The notes beneath the pieces were generated by a model. The model worked only from the letters and a program-made list of their open reading frames with translations. It did not search any database and was not told where the DNA came from. Shown piece by piece: positions 47,052 through 55,733 of a DNA stretch of 64,000 bases (its first letter is position 1; the number at the start of each line of letters is the position of its first letter). The DNA comes from Limnohabitans sp. T6-5 (GTDB lineage Bacteria; Pseudomonadota; Gammaproteobacteria; Burkholderiales; Burkholderiaceae_C), in the NCBI RefSeq assembly GCF_003063315.1, contig NZ_NERV01000002.1, forward strand, positions 744,001 through 808,000, in the 5' to 3' direction. The position numbers were made by a program, and so were the translations under genes.

Positions 47052-47321
47052 GTCGGGGTCTTCGACCACCGACCTACGAAAGGCACGTCCCGCAGGTCGG
47101 CACTCGCAGAGTTCGTCATGTATGCGCGCACAAGCATCACCAGCACAGGCCATGCTCACCTTTCGGCAACCAAACGTCGGGGTCTTCGACCACCGACCTA
47201 CGAAAGGCAGCCACCGTAGGTCGGCACTCGCAGAGTCCGACATTTCTCAAATCACCGACATTGCTTGTTCCGGCGTCACAGTCAAGCGAGCCAACGTCGG
47301 GGTCTTCGACCACCGACCTAC
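47052..47321. repeat. Inverted copy of the array unit (five hairpins)
   Basis: Hairpins lie at 47052-47077, 47092-47118, 47176-47201, 47216-47241 and 47296-47321. The stretch 47236-47300 is the reverse complement of the array spacer, including the ACATTTCTCAAATCACCGAC piece. This is therefore a copy of the same unit in opposite orientation to the array. It fills most of the 47005-47378 gap. Confidence 0.9.
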
Positions 47322-47378
47322 AAGAGACCACAAGCAAGTAGCATGACTTGTTCAAACAGGGCGTTATCATTGAAAAAT

Positions 47379-48407
47379 ATGAACGCACTCGCCTCTCCAT
47401 CCAAAATTCTCATCACCGGCGGCGCAGGCTATATCGGCTCACACACCGCGGTCGAACTCATGAATGCGGGCCACCATGTGGTTATCGTGGACAACCTGTG
47501 CAACAGCAGCATTCGGGTGCTGGACCGGCTCACAGCGCTGTGCGGTGACAAATTCAGTTTTGTCCAAGCCGACGTGCGCGACGGCGCGGCACTTGACAGC
47601 GTGTTTGCCCAACACCCCATCAGCGGCGTCATTCACTTCGCGGGCCTCAAAGCCGTGGGCGAGTCTGTGGCACAACCCGTGCGCTACTTTGACAACAACA
47701 TCGGCAGCACCTTGGCCCTGCTGCAAGCCATGGAACGCGCCCATGTGCGGCGCATCGTGTTCAGCTCATCGGCCACCGTCTACGGCGACCCTGAGCAAGT
47801 CCCCATCACCGAATCGAGCCCGCTGCAAGTCACCAACCCCTACGGCCGCACTAAGCTCATATGCGAAGACATCCTGCGCGACCTGCAAACCGCCGACCCG
47901 CGATGGCATGTGGCCATCCTGCGCTACTTCAACCCCGTGGGCGCCCACATCAGCGGCACCATCGGTGAACACCCCAACGGCATCCCCAACAACCTCATGC
48001 CCTTCATCACCCAGGTGGCCGTGGGCAAACGCGAATTTTTGAGCATCTTTGGCCAGGACTACCCCACACCCGATGGCACCGGCGTGCGCGACTACATCCA
48101 TGTGGTGGACCTGGCCCAAGGCCATCTGGCCGCGCTGCGCTACCTGCAAGACCAACAAGCCAGCATCACCGTCAACCTGGGCACAGGCCGAGGCGTCAGC
48201 GTAAAAGAACTGGCCGACACTTTTGCTCGGGTGACCGGCGTGCCAGTGCCCTACCAGTTTGCAGCCCGCCGCCCGGGCGATGTGGCCTCGTGCTATGCAG
48301 ACACCCGCCTGGCCCAGCAAGCCTTGGGCTGGAAAGCCGAGCTGGGCGTGGACCGCATGTGCGCCGATGCCTGGCGCTGGCAATCGCAAAATCCGAACGG
48401 GTATTGA
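47379..48407 (+). CDS. galE: UDP-glucose 4-epimerase
   Basis: 342 residues from ATG 47379 (MNALASPSKILITGGAGYIG). The NAD motif GGAGYIG, the Ser residues of FSSSATVYGDP, the catalytic YxxxK (NPYGRTKLICE) and the substrate loop NLMPFITQVAVGKREFLSIF are present. It interconverts UDP-glucose and UDP-galactose, supplying galactose for surface glycans. It opens the polysaccharide region. Confidence 0.97.
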   Translation: MNALASPSKILITGGAGYIGSHTAVELMNAGHHVVIVDNLCNSSIRVLDRLTALCGDKFSFVQADVRDGAALDSVFAQHPISGVIHFAGLKAVGESVAQPVRYFDNNIGSTLALLQAMERAHVRRIVFSSSATVYGDPEQVPITESSPLQVTNPYGRTKLICEDILRDLQTADPRWHVAILRYFNPVGAHISGTIGEHPNGIPNNLMPFITQVAVGKREFLSIFGQDYPTPDGTGVRDYIHVVDLAQGHLAALRYLQDQQASITVNLGTGRGVSVKELADTFARVTGVPVPYQFAARRPGDVASCYADTRLAQQALGWKAELGVDRMCADAWRWQSQNPNGY

Positions 48408-48438
48408 TCACGCCTGTCAGAGCAAATGTGAGCGGTCA

Positions 48439-49656
48439 TCAGCGCCGCTGACGCAGCTGCAACCACAGCCAAGCGGAGGCCACAACAAACACGCCATTGG
48501 CCTCCCCGTAAATCAGGGCTGCACTGAAAACACCTTCAATGGCATAAGCACCCAACAAACCCAAGGCCAACAAGGCCAACTCGCGATCAGTGCGCCAAGG
48601 CTTGATCACCATTTGGCGCACCGCATAGACCACCGCCGAGCCCAACAAACCCAACCACACCAGTCCACCCTCCACCAAGGTTTGCAAAATTTCGGAGTGG
48701 AAATGGCGATGCCCAAAGACATCCTCGCCTGGTGCACCATAAGCCTGCATCAAGTAAGGCCGTGCACCTGCACTCATGCCCAACCAAGGATGGTCCATGA
48801 AACCCAGCCACCCCACCCGGTACATCTCCAGGCGAGCCCCCCAAGAACTCAACACCACCTGAGGGTCTTTGCCGCGCAGCGCAAAGTAATTCGACAACTC
48901 TGCAAAGCCGGTGGCGAACTTTTCCCATCGCAAATAAACCATCAGGCCGACCAAGGCCAACATGCCCAAAAGCACCAGCGACAAACGCACAAACGTCAAA
49001 CGACTGCGTAAGCGATAAACCAATACCGTTGCGGTCACCACCAACAAACCCAGCAACTCCAAGCGCCGAGTCGACGCAATGATCACCACCCAAGCCGACA
49101 CAAAAGCCAAAATTTTCAACACACCGTCGGAAGAAGCCAAATTGCCACCGGGTCGCGACAAAGCCAGAAGATTCCAGGTCCCCAAAAACAGCGTCATTTG
49201 AGCCAATACACCCACATTGGATGACCCCGCATCCTCAAAAGGCAGCCAACGCTCACCACTCAATTTGAAAACCAGAAACCACGCCGCCACGACCACCAAA
49301 CCGGCGGCCACAGCCCGCTCCACATCCTTCTGATCCGCCCCACACCGATGCAAGCCCAACAAAACCAGCGGCCACAACAAAAAATGCAAATGCCACAAAG
49401 CATTGTTCAGAGCCAACCCTGACAGATCAGCCCACAACATCGACAAACACTTGAACAAAAAGACTGACGCAAAAGCCAAACTCAAACGGCTATCCACAGA
49501 ACGCCACTGAAAACTGCGCAACCCCGCTGCACCCGGCGCGCGCCGTTGAACAAGGACGACAAAGCCCAGCAAAGCCAGTATCAAAACCCCCAGTTCGGTG
49601 TCACCAGGAATCAGAATGACGCCCAGAAAATACAGCAGCGGTAAAAATTTCAGCAT
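48439..49656 (-). CDS. O-antigen ligase/polymerase family protein (paralog 1)
   Basis: 405 residues from ATG 49656. About ten or eleven membrane helices are visible. The large periplasmic loop (about 245-330) contains VVLSSWGARLEMYRVGWLGF and the GHRHFHSEILQTLVEGG motif, matching the H-x-x-x-L-Q region of the Wzy_C/WaaL family. It probably transfers or polymerises an undecaprenyl-linked glycan at the periplasmic face. A close paralog of similar length lies at 59027-60241. It is convergent with galE. Confidence 0.88.
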   Translation of the reverse strand: MLKFLPLLYFLGVILIPGDTELGVLILALLGFVVLVQRRAPGAAGLRSFQWRSVDSRLSLAFASVFLFKCLSMLWADLSGLALNNALWHLHFLLWPLVLLGLHRCGADQKDVERAVAAGLVVVAAWFLVFKLSGERWLPFEDAGSSNVGVLAQMTLFLGTWNLLALSRPGGNLASSDGVLKILAFVSAWVVIIASTRRLELLGLLVVTATVLVYRLRSRLTFVRLSLVLLGMLALVGLMVYLRWEKFATGFAELSNYFALRGKDPQVVLSSWGARLEMYRVGWLGFMDHPWLGMSAGARPYLMQAYGAPGEDVFGHRHFHSEILQTLVEGGLVWLGLLGSAVVYAVRQMVIKPWRTDRELALLALGLLGAYAIEGVFSAALIYGEANGVFVVASAWLWLQLRQRR

Positions 49657-49844
49657 CAAACTACTCAAAAAAATGGGTTTGATAGAGCATATCAGCCGAT
49701 ATCTTTACGAACTGATGAGAACTGAGAAAATCTAGCTGCTCGACAATAGGGCTCTTGTCAAGAACACAATCCCCCTTTGGAGGACTGACCCCAAAACACT
49801 TTTGGGTACTTTAAAATCTGGCGTCCCACACACCAACATCTTTC

Positions 49845-51140
49845 GTGAACACACCGCCCCATCGAAACAATTTGGCTTCGTCCCAAGCAAGACGGCAAAA
49901 CCGTCATTTACTTGGCGCTATCGGTGGTGCACTCATGCTGGTTCCTGCTTATATTTTTGGGCAATTGCTCGAAAGTCTTGGTTGGGTCACGCCCTTGTTT
50001 GCCCAAACGGTCATCTTGTGCATCTTTCCCTATGCCCTGGCAGCCCATCTGCTTTACCGGTCCGTGCACATGCCCGCCGCAGAGCAACGCACGCTGCTAC
50101 TGATCAACACCGTCACCCCCTACTTGCTGATGGTGCTCACCTTTGCGCTGCTGCAAAAACCCTATGCCCGAAGCGCCGTTCTGCTGGTCGCCCTGCTCAC
50201 CACCTTCTGGTTTTGGCTGGTCGAGCGCTACTTCCAACAACAAGACAAACTCCAACTCATCTGCCTGGACGAACTCACGACCCAAGAGCTGACGCAACAC
50301 CTTGACGACGACAGCGCACTGCTTGACCAACACATCGCCCTGGTCAACTGGAACGACGCCGACGACATGCCCCCCGCCAGCGATGGCGCCCTCGTCAGCG
50401 AATCGCACCAACTCAACGAGCGCCAAAAACAACAACTGGCCACCATCAAACTCAAGCACATCCGCTTGTACAGCGTGGCGGCGGTGGCCGAATCACTGAC
50501 CGGGCGCAAAAGCACCCTCACCTTGAGCAACCCCCTGTGGCAACCCGACGGCAACCCCGCCTACGACAGCTTCAAGCGCCTGGTCGACCTCATCATCGTT
50601 ATCGGACTGGCCCCCGCCTGGATTCCCCTGGGCATGCTGGTGGCCATCGCCATCAAACTGGACTCCAAAGGCTCAGCCCTCTACAGCCAAATGCGCACGG
50701 GCCTGCATGGTCGGCCCTTTCGCATCTGGAAATTCCGCACCATGGTCGAGCAAAAAAATGCTGCCGCCCAATTCGCGCAAGCCAACGACAAACGCATTAC
50801 ACGGCTGGGCCACTTCCTGCGCAAAAGCCGACTGGACGAAATCCCCCAACTGGCCAACGTGATCATGGGCCACATGAGCCTGATCGGCCCACGCCCGGAA
50901 CAACACACCTTCGTCAATGAATTCGCCATCAGCATCCCCAGCTACCCCTATCGGCACCTGGTTCGGCCCGGCATCACTGGCTGGGCACAAGTCATGCAAG
51001 GCTACGCAGCCACAGAAGAAGAAACCGCCGTCAAACTCAGCTACGACCTTTACTACGTCAGCCACTACTCCCTGGCGCTTGACCTGCTGATCGTCGTCAA
51101 AACCATCAAAACCATATTGACTGGACATGGTGCACGATAA
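49845..51140 (+). CDS. Initiating sugar-phosphate transferase, bacterial sugar transferase family
   Basis: 431 residues if the GTG at 49845 is the start; no strong ribosome-binding site exists, so the first 30 residues are uncertain. Four N-terminal hydrophobic segments (LMLVPAYIFGQLLESLGWVT; TVILCIFPYALAAHLLY; LLINTVTPYLLMVLTFALLQ; AVLLVALLTTFWFWLVERYF) are followed by a catalytic domain: FKRLVDLIIVIGLAPAWIPL, FRIWKFRTM, LDEIPQLANVIMGHMSLIGP and RPGITGWAQVMQGYAATEEE. It loads the first sugar phosphate onto undecaprenyl phosphate. It does not look like WbaP, which is also encoded in this region. Confidence 0.88.
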   Translation: MNTPPHRNNLASSQARRQNRHLLGAIGGALMLVPAYIFGQLLESLGWVTPLFAQTVILCIFPYALAAHLLYRSVHMPAAEQRTLLLINTVTPYLLMVLTFALLQKPYARSAVLLVALLTTFWFWLVERYFQQQDKLQLICLDELTTQELTQHLDDDSALLDQHIALVNWNDADDMPPASDGALVSESHQLNERQKQQLATIKLKHIRLYSVAAVAESLTGRKSTLTLSNPLWQPDGNPAYDSFKRLVDLIIVIGLAPAWIPLGMLVAIAIKLDSKGSALYSQMRTGLHGRPFRIWKFRTMVEQKNAAAQFAQANDKRITRLGHFLRKSRLDEIPQLANVIMGHMSLIGPRPEQHTFVNEFAISIPSYPYRHLVRPGITGWAQVMQGYAATEEETAVKLSYDLYYVSHYSLALDLLIVVKTIKTILTGHGAR

Positions 51141-52088
51141 ATGCAAAGTCAAACAACTGTTCACATCCTGCTGGCGAGCTATCAAGGCGCAAGATTCATA
51201 TTGGAACAGCTCGATTCCTTTGCAAACCAAACCCACACCAAGTGGACACTGACAGTCAGTGATGATGGTTCAAACGATGGGACGCAAGACATCGTCCTGA
51301 ATTTCAAAAAAAAGGTCACGCAGGCTGTTGCCCTCATCAAGGGACCACGCCAAGGCAGCACTGCAAATTTTTTAAGCTTGCTAAGGAATGTCCAAGACAT
51401 CCAACCCAATGACTTGATCGCCTTTAGTGATCAAGACGATGTCTGGATGCCCAACAAGTTAGCGCGGGCGGCTCAATACTTTGATGACCTTTTCCAAAAC
51501 CAGGGCAACCAGCAATTACCTCACTTGTATTGCACACGTACTCAACTCGTTGACGAAAATCTTCAAGTCATAAGGCTGGGGAAACACCCCAGGAAGCCAT
51601 TGAATTTTTGTAACGCATTGCTGGAGAACGTAGCAGCAGGCAACACCATCGTCTTCACGCCTGCACTGCAAAAATTGCTTCTGCAAATTAATCCAGTCGA
51701 TGCCATTTGGCACGACTGGACGACCTACATTCTGGCAACTGCATGTGGAGGTACGGTGCACTTTGACGACAAGCCCAGTCTGCTGTATCGCCAACATGGG
51801 GGCAATGTGTTCGGCAGTAACTTCGGCGTCAAAGCCAGTTTGCACAGACTACAAGAACTTGGATCTGGAACATACAGACGGTGGAATGAAGCCAACATCA
51901 GAGCCCTGAACGCCATCAAACATGAAATGAATGAGTCATCAACCCATGTCCTCGACATGTTTGTCCAAATGCGTGAACATCCCAACCCTTGGACACGCTT
52001 GAGCAAAACCATAAAAAGTGGGATCAGCAGACAGCAATACAGCGCACAAGCTGCAATTATGGTGGGCGTATTGTTCAAACTTGTTTGA
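51141..52088 (+). CDS. Family 2 glycosyltransferase
   Basis: 315 residues. The GT-A fold is shown by VHILLASYQGARFILEQLDS, LTVSDDGSNDGTQDIVL and the metal-binding FSDQDDVWMPNKLARAAQYF. It resembles RgpB-like rhamnosyl or galactosyl transferases. It follows the sugar transferase gene with no gap (TAAATG). Its base composition is visibly lower in GC than its neighbours, which suggests transfer. It ends head-to-head against the stop of the next gene. Confidence 0.9.
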   Translation: MQSQTTVHILLASYQGARFILEQLDSFANQTHTKWTLTVSDDGSNDGTQDIVLNFKKKVTQAVALIKGPRQGSTANFLSLLRNVQDIQPNDLIAFSDQDDVWMPNKLARAAQYFDDLFQNQGNQQLPHLYCTRTQLVDENLQVIRLGKHPRKPLNFCNALLENVAAGNTIVFTPALQKLLLQINPVDAIWHDWTTYILATACGGTVHFDDKPSLLYRQHGGNVFGSNFGVKASLHRLQELGSGTYRRWNEANIRALNAIKHEMNESSTHVLDMFVQMREHPNPWTRLSKTIKSGISRQQYSAQAAIMVGVLFKLV

Positions 52089-52919
52089 TTAAAGTCTGCG
52101 CCCATACCCAAGAAAAAATTTGGCGAATCTACGGAGATTAAGCAGCAACAAGCGTCTGACAAACTTCAAAGCCACCCAAATCCAAAGCAAGATCAGCTCA
52201 TGCAAAGACAGTTTTTTTGAGCTGAACAATTGCCCATAATTACCCCAGTCAGCGCTAGACATAGCCCAAACCTGCCCGCTCAACCCGGCGACGCCAACCA
52301 AAGGTTTATGAATATTGACCAAGGGTAAATCAAGCTTGACCACCTGTAAGTTGTCGGAAACGATATCCATCCAAAGCAAGTGATCTTCCATGTGCCGACG
52401 ATCCTGCCGAAAGCGGTGCGGCACATCTGAACGCAGCATGACCGACGGCGTCACAAATGGATTGCTAATCAGCACCGCCCACTTGCCGATGCTGACGAAC
52501 TTTTCATGTAACGCATTGATGGACGCGGATATAGGCCCAATCACATGCGCATGTCCAGAGAGCGCTATGTCGGGATGTGCTTGCATGAATGCAAACTGCC
52601 ATTCCAATTTTCGAGGATGCCATGAGTCATCCGCATCTAAAAAAGCAATGTACCGCCCCTTCGCAAGTGACCAGCCTTCATTCCGTGCGTGCCCCGCACC
52701 ACCGTTCACACTCAAACTGACCACCCTCACCCATTGTGGGTGCCGATCGCGAATACGCCGCAAACACAACGCGGTCTCGGCATCAGGACTCGCATCGTTC
52801 ACCAAAATCAGCTCCAAAGGTTTTTGCGTCTGATCAGCTACCGACTGAACGGCGCGCTCAATCGTCTGTGCACAGCGGTAGCAAGGCACCACAACAGAAA
52901 CATCCACGGTCCTAGTCAT
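52089..52919 (-). CDS. Family 2 glycosyltransferase
   Basis: 276 residues. VDVSVVVPCYRCAQTIERAV, ILVNDASPDAET and YIAFLDADDSWHPRKLEWQF define the GT2 fold, with DADD binding the metal. It adds a sugar to the repeat unit at the cytoplasmic face. It overlaps the next upstream gene (52916-53743) by four bases (ATGA), which indicates translational coupling. It ends base-to-base against the convergent GT2 gene at 52088. Confidence 0.9.
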   Translation of the reverse strand: MTRTVDVSVVVPCYRCAQTIERAVQSVADQTQKPLELILVNDASPDAETALCLRRIRDRHPQWVRVVSLSVNGGAGHARNEGWSLAKGRYIAFLDADDSWHPRKLEWQFAFMQAHPDIALSGHAHVIGPISASINALHEKFVSIGKWAVLISNPFVTPSVMLRSDVPHRFRQDRRHMEDHLLWMDIVSDNLQVVKLDLPLVNIHKPLVGVAGLSGQVWAMSSADWGNYGQLFSSKKLSLHELILLWIWVALKFVRRLLLLNLRRFAKFFLGYGRRL

Positions 52920-53743
52920 GCCTTACCTACCCCCCTGAAGAAAGCACGCAACCGCATCCAGTCACCGCGCAAAACCCTTTTACTGACACGCAAGACAATC
53001 ATCAAAGCTACAGAGACATAAGGCATCGGTGCGTGTCGCCGTAAAAAACGAATAGCCGAGCACGTGGCGTACTCAATCAGCAATGGGCTTTCCAAACCCA
53101 AACTCGCGGACTGCTTGTGCCAGACCTTGGATTGCTCCGCGACAGCAAGTTGCCAGCCAGCCCGTCTAAGACGGAAACCCAAGTCTGTGTCTTCCCAGTA
53201 CATAAAAAACGTCTGCTCATCAAAGAACCCTACGTCACGCACGGCATCAACTCTGAGCAACATTGATGCTCCAGACACAAAATCAACTGGCCCTGGCGTC
53301 AATCGATGATGCGACTGTCCCAACCACCGGTTAACCAACCCACCGCCCCAAAGCTGAACACGATCGGGCTCATCCATTTCATAAATCACCGATCCGACTG
53401 CGCCTACGCAAGGTGAAGCCTCTGCCAACTCTGCCATTCTCGATAACGCATCAGGCGCAACACGCGTGTCGCTGTTGATCAACCAGATGTATTCAAGCCC
53501 AGCCTCCAAGGCCTTGCGCATACCCACGTTACAGCCGCCACCAAAACCCAAGTTGGCGCCAGACTGAAGCACCTCCAGATCAGGAAACGATGCCTCAATG
53601 CGTGAAACTGAATCGTCAGACGAAGCGTTGTCCACCACAAAGATCCGGTAATCGGGGTAATCGATTTTTTTGAGCGAATGAATGCAAGCGATCGTGTCAC
53701 GCCAGCCATTCCAGTTCAGTACAACAACAGCAACAGCCTTCAT
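52916..53743 (-). CDS. Family 2 glycosyltransferase, rhamnosyltransferase-like
   Basis: 275 residues from ATG 53743, which overlaps the acyltransferase stop by four bases. AVVVLNWNGWRDTIACIHSL, IFVVDNASSDDSVSRIEASF and YIWLINSDTRVAP are signatures of the WcaA/rhamnosyltransferase branch of GT2; NSD replaces the DXD metal site in the usual way. FVSGASMLLRVDAVRDVGFF and MYWEDTDLGFRLRRAGWQLA follow. The donor sugar cannot be read directly. Confidence 0.9.
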   Translation of the reverse strand: MKAVAVVVLNWNGWRDTIACIHSLKKIDYPDYRIFVVDNASSDDSVSRIEASFPDLEVLQSGANLGFGGGCNVGMRKALEAGLEYIWLINSDTRVAPDALSRMAELAEASPCVGAVGSVIYEMDEPDRVQLWGGGLVNRWLGQSHHRLTPGPVDFVSGASMLLRVDAVRDVGFFDEQTFFMYWEDTDLGFRLRRAGWQLAVAEQSKVWHKQSASLGLESPLLIEYATCSAIRFLRRHAPMPYVSVALMIVLRVSKRVLRGDWMRLRAFFRGVGKA

Positions 53744-54762
53744 GAAGCGACAGGACCTTTCGGCTTCCAACGCAAAGCCAACTTCTCAATGCAGTGCCAT
53801 GAACCATATGCCAAAACCAAAGTGATCAATGTGGACAAACACAAATGCACCATGAAGGGTTCATGCGGCAAAAGATAAATCAAAGTCTGTTGCACTGGAA
53901 ACGCATAGATATACACCCCATAAGACACGTCACCCAAACGATGCAACAAAGCGCCACCCCATGACCCCAGCATGGCCAAATGAACCGCCATACCCGCAAT
54001 CAACATCAAAGCAGAACGCTCCAGCCCCCGATCAGTAGTCCCAGCAAACAGCCCCAACGCCAAAAGCAATACACACCAAACCGACCAATGCCAACGCTTA
54101 CCCTGATTGACAGTCCAACGGTATTCGCCGTATGCAGCCCCCCACCAAAAAAGCGCCATCACCTCTAACTCCGGTTTAGCCACCCCATGCTTGAACCAAA
54201 ACCAAGTGGATAAAACCACCATGAGCAACACACCAATGGCCACACGCCAAGGCCAAGCACGCCATTTGGACCAACCCCAAATGCCCACCAACAAATAGGA
54301 TAAAAATTCAGCGGGCAAGGTCCACAACGACCCATTCACCGCTCTTAAAGCATTGCCCTCAAAAATACCTGCCAAGTTGTATTTGATCTGCAGCAGACCG
54401 TTCAGCAAATACTGACGTGTCTCATGTGCGCCAAAATAATCAGACAAAGTCAAAGTGGTCAACACCGGGCCAAGCACCAGGACCGACAACAGCACAACAA
54501 CCCATAAAGCAGGGAAGATACGCAACGCTCGACGCGCCAGATATCTACCCCAATGGGGGTCTCTACGCCAACTTCCCCAAACCAAACTGCCGCTCAAAAA
54601 GAAAAAAACGGCAACACCTGCACCGCCAAATTTATTGAGTCCTAAAAAAGATGGCTCAGGCAAACCCAGCAAAGCATATTGGTGGCTGAAGAGCACCAGC
54701 CATGCAGCAAGAAGGCGCAACAAATCAAGCGAGTTTGGGGAGTGAGTAGAACCCATATTCAT
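53740..54762 (-). CDS. Acyltransferase 3 family membrane protein (O-acetylase type)
   Basis: 340 residues from ATG 54762, one base shared with the stop of the upstream gene. SLDLLRLLAAWLVLFSHQYA with the conserved His, FFFLSGSLVWGSWRR, RYLARRALRIFPALWVVVLL and about ten helices define the OafA/acyltransferase 3 family. It would O-acetylate a sugar of the surface glycan at the membrane. It is coupled to the GT2 genes on both sides. Confidence 0.9.
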   Translation of the reverse strand: MNMGSTHSPNSLDLLRLLAAWLVLFSHQYALLGLPEPSFLGLNKFGGAGVAVFFFLSGSLVWGSWRRDPHWGRYLARRALRIFPALWVVVLLSVLVLGPVLTTLTLSDYFGAHETRQYLLNGLLQIKYNLAGIFEGNALRAVNGSLWTLPAEFLSYLLVGIWGWSKWRAWPWRVAIGVLLMVVLSTWFWFKHGVAKPELEVMALFWWGAAYGEYRWTVNQGKRWHWSVWCVLLLALGLFAGTTDRGLERSALMLIAGMAVHLAMLGSWGGALLHRLGDVSYGVYIYAFPVQQTLIYLLPHEPFMVHLCLSTLITLVLAYGSWHCIEKLALRWKPKGPVAS

Positions 54763-55733
54763 CAACGTGGATGCAGCACGCGCACCAAAGGCGCCGCTAC
54801 CTTTCGTCCTAAAGCCGCAAACGACAAACTGACCAACCGCCCCAGAGCAAAACGCCACCCACGCCAATACACCAGCCTAAACTCAACCGGAAAGACCGCT
54901 GATATCTCCTTCGACCAATGCTGCGACCAAGCCCAACGACCTTTGATCAAAAACTCACTGGCAGCCATACCCCAATAATGGGCCAATGCATTGCACCGCA
55001 CTGCATGCGTGACCTCAGGACACTGCAACACAGAAACCATGGCATCCCAATACCACTGCTGCACCTTCCCGGGGGTACGTTGCACCATCGATTGCGGCGT
55101 CGCCCAACGGTAGGCCACAAAAGCACCTGGCAACATGAAAAGATCCCCCTTGCGAGCCAAGTGCAAATGCATCTTGTAATCAATGAAAGCGCCTTCAAAA
55201 CCCAACAACACGTCTTTGTATTGACTGCGGTAAACCATCGAACTGTGATTCAGAAAGTTCCCGCCCGCCAGCATGAAAGCCAAGTCAAAGCGCTTCGGCC
55301 CCACCGCAGAAAAAAGCATCCGCAACGACAAATCATCTTCAACCACCAACGCATTGGTATAGCAAGCCGCAAGATCTGGCTGTTCCCGCAGCACCTTCAG
55401 CTGGGCAAGCAATTTACCTGGCAGCCAAAAATCATCGCCATCCAGATGCGCGATGAACTCCCCCCGTGCACGCGAAATCAAGAACTGGTAGTTGGCCGAA
55501 GCCCCCAAATTTTGTGGATGTCGGAAGTACTGAATACACCCCGGAAACGCCACAGACAAACGCTGCACGATCTCGGGCGTCAAAGGCGAATCACCATCAT
55601 CACCGATCAAAATTTCCAGAGTCACCTCATGCGCTTGCGCCAACACGCTGCGCACACAGGTCTCTATGTATTCATCTTGACGGAAAGTGGCAATGCAAAC
55701 CGACAACATGGGAACACTGTGCAACTGATTCAT
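54762..55733 (-). CDS. Family 2 glycosyltransferase
   Basis: 323 residues. LSVCIATFRQDEYIETCVRS, EILIGDDGDSPLTPEIVQRL and GEFIAHLDGDDFWLPGKLLA show the GT2 catalytic domain (DGDD). The C-terminal 130 residues are specific to this subgroup. It overlaps the flippase gene by four bases and is one of four GT2 proteins for the repeat unit. Confidence 0.9.
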   Translation of the reverse strand: MNQLHSVPMLSVCIATFRQDEYIETCVRSVLAQAHEVTLEILIGDDGDSPLTPEIVQRLSVAFPGCIQYFRHPQNLGASANYQFLISRARGEFIAHLDGDDFWLPGKLLAQLKVLREQPDLAACYTNALVVEDDLSLRMLFSAVGPKRFDLAFMLAGGNFLNHSSMVYRSQYKDVLLGFEGAFIDYKMHLHLARKGDLFMLPGAFVAYRWATPQSMVQRTPGKVQQWYWDAMVSVLQCPEVTHAVRCNALAHYWGMAASEFLIKGRWAWSQHWSKEISAVFPVEFRLVYWRGWRFALGRLVSLSFAALGRKVAAPLVRVLHPR

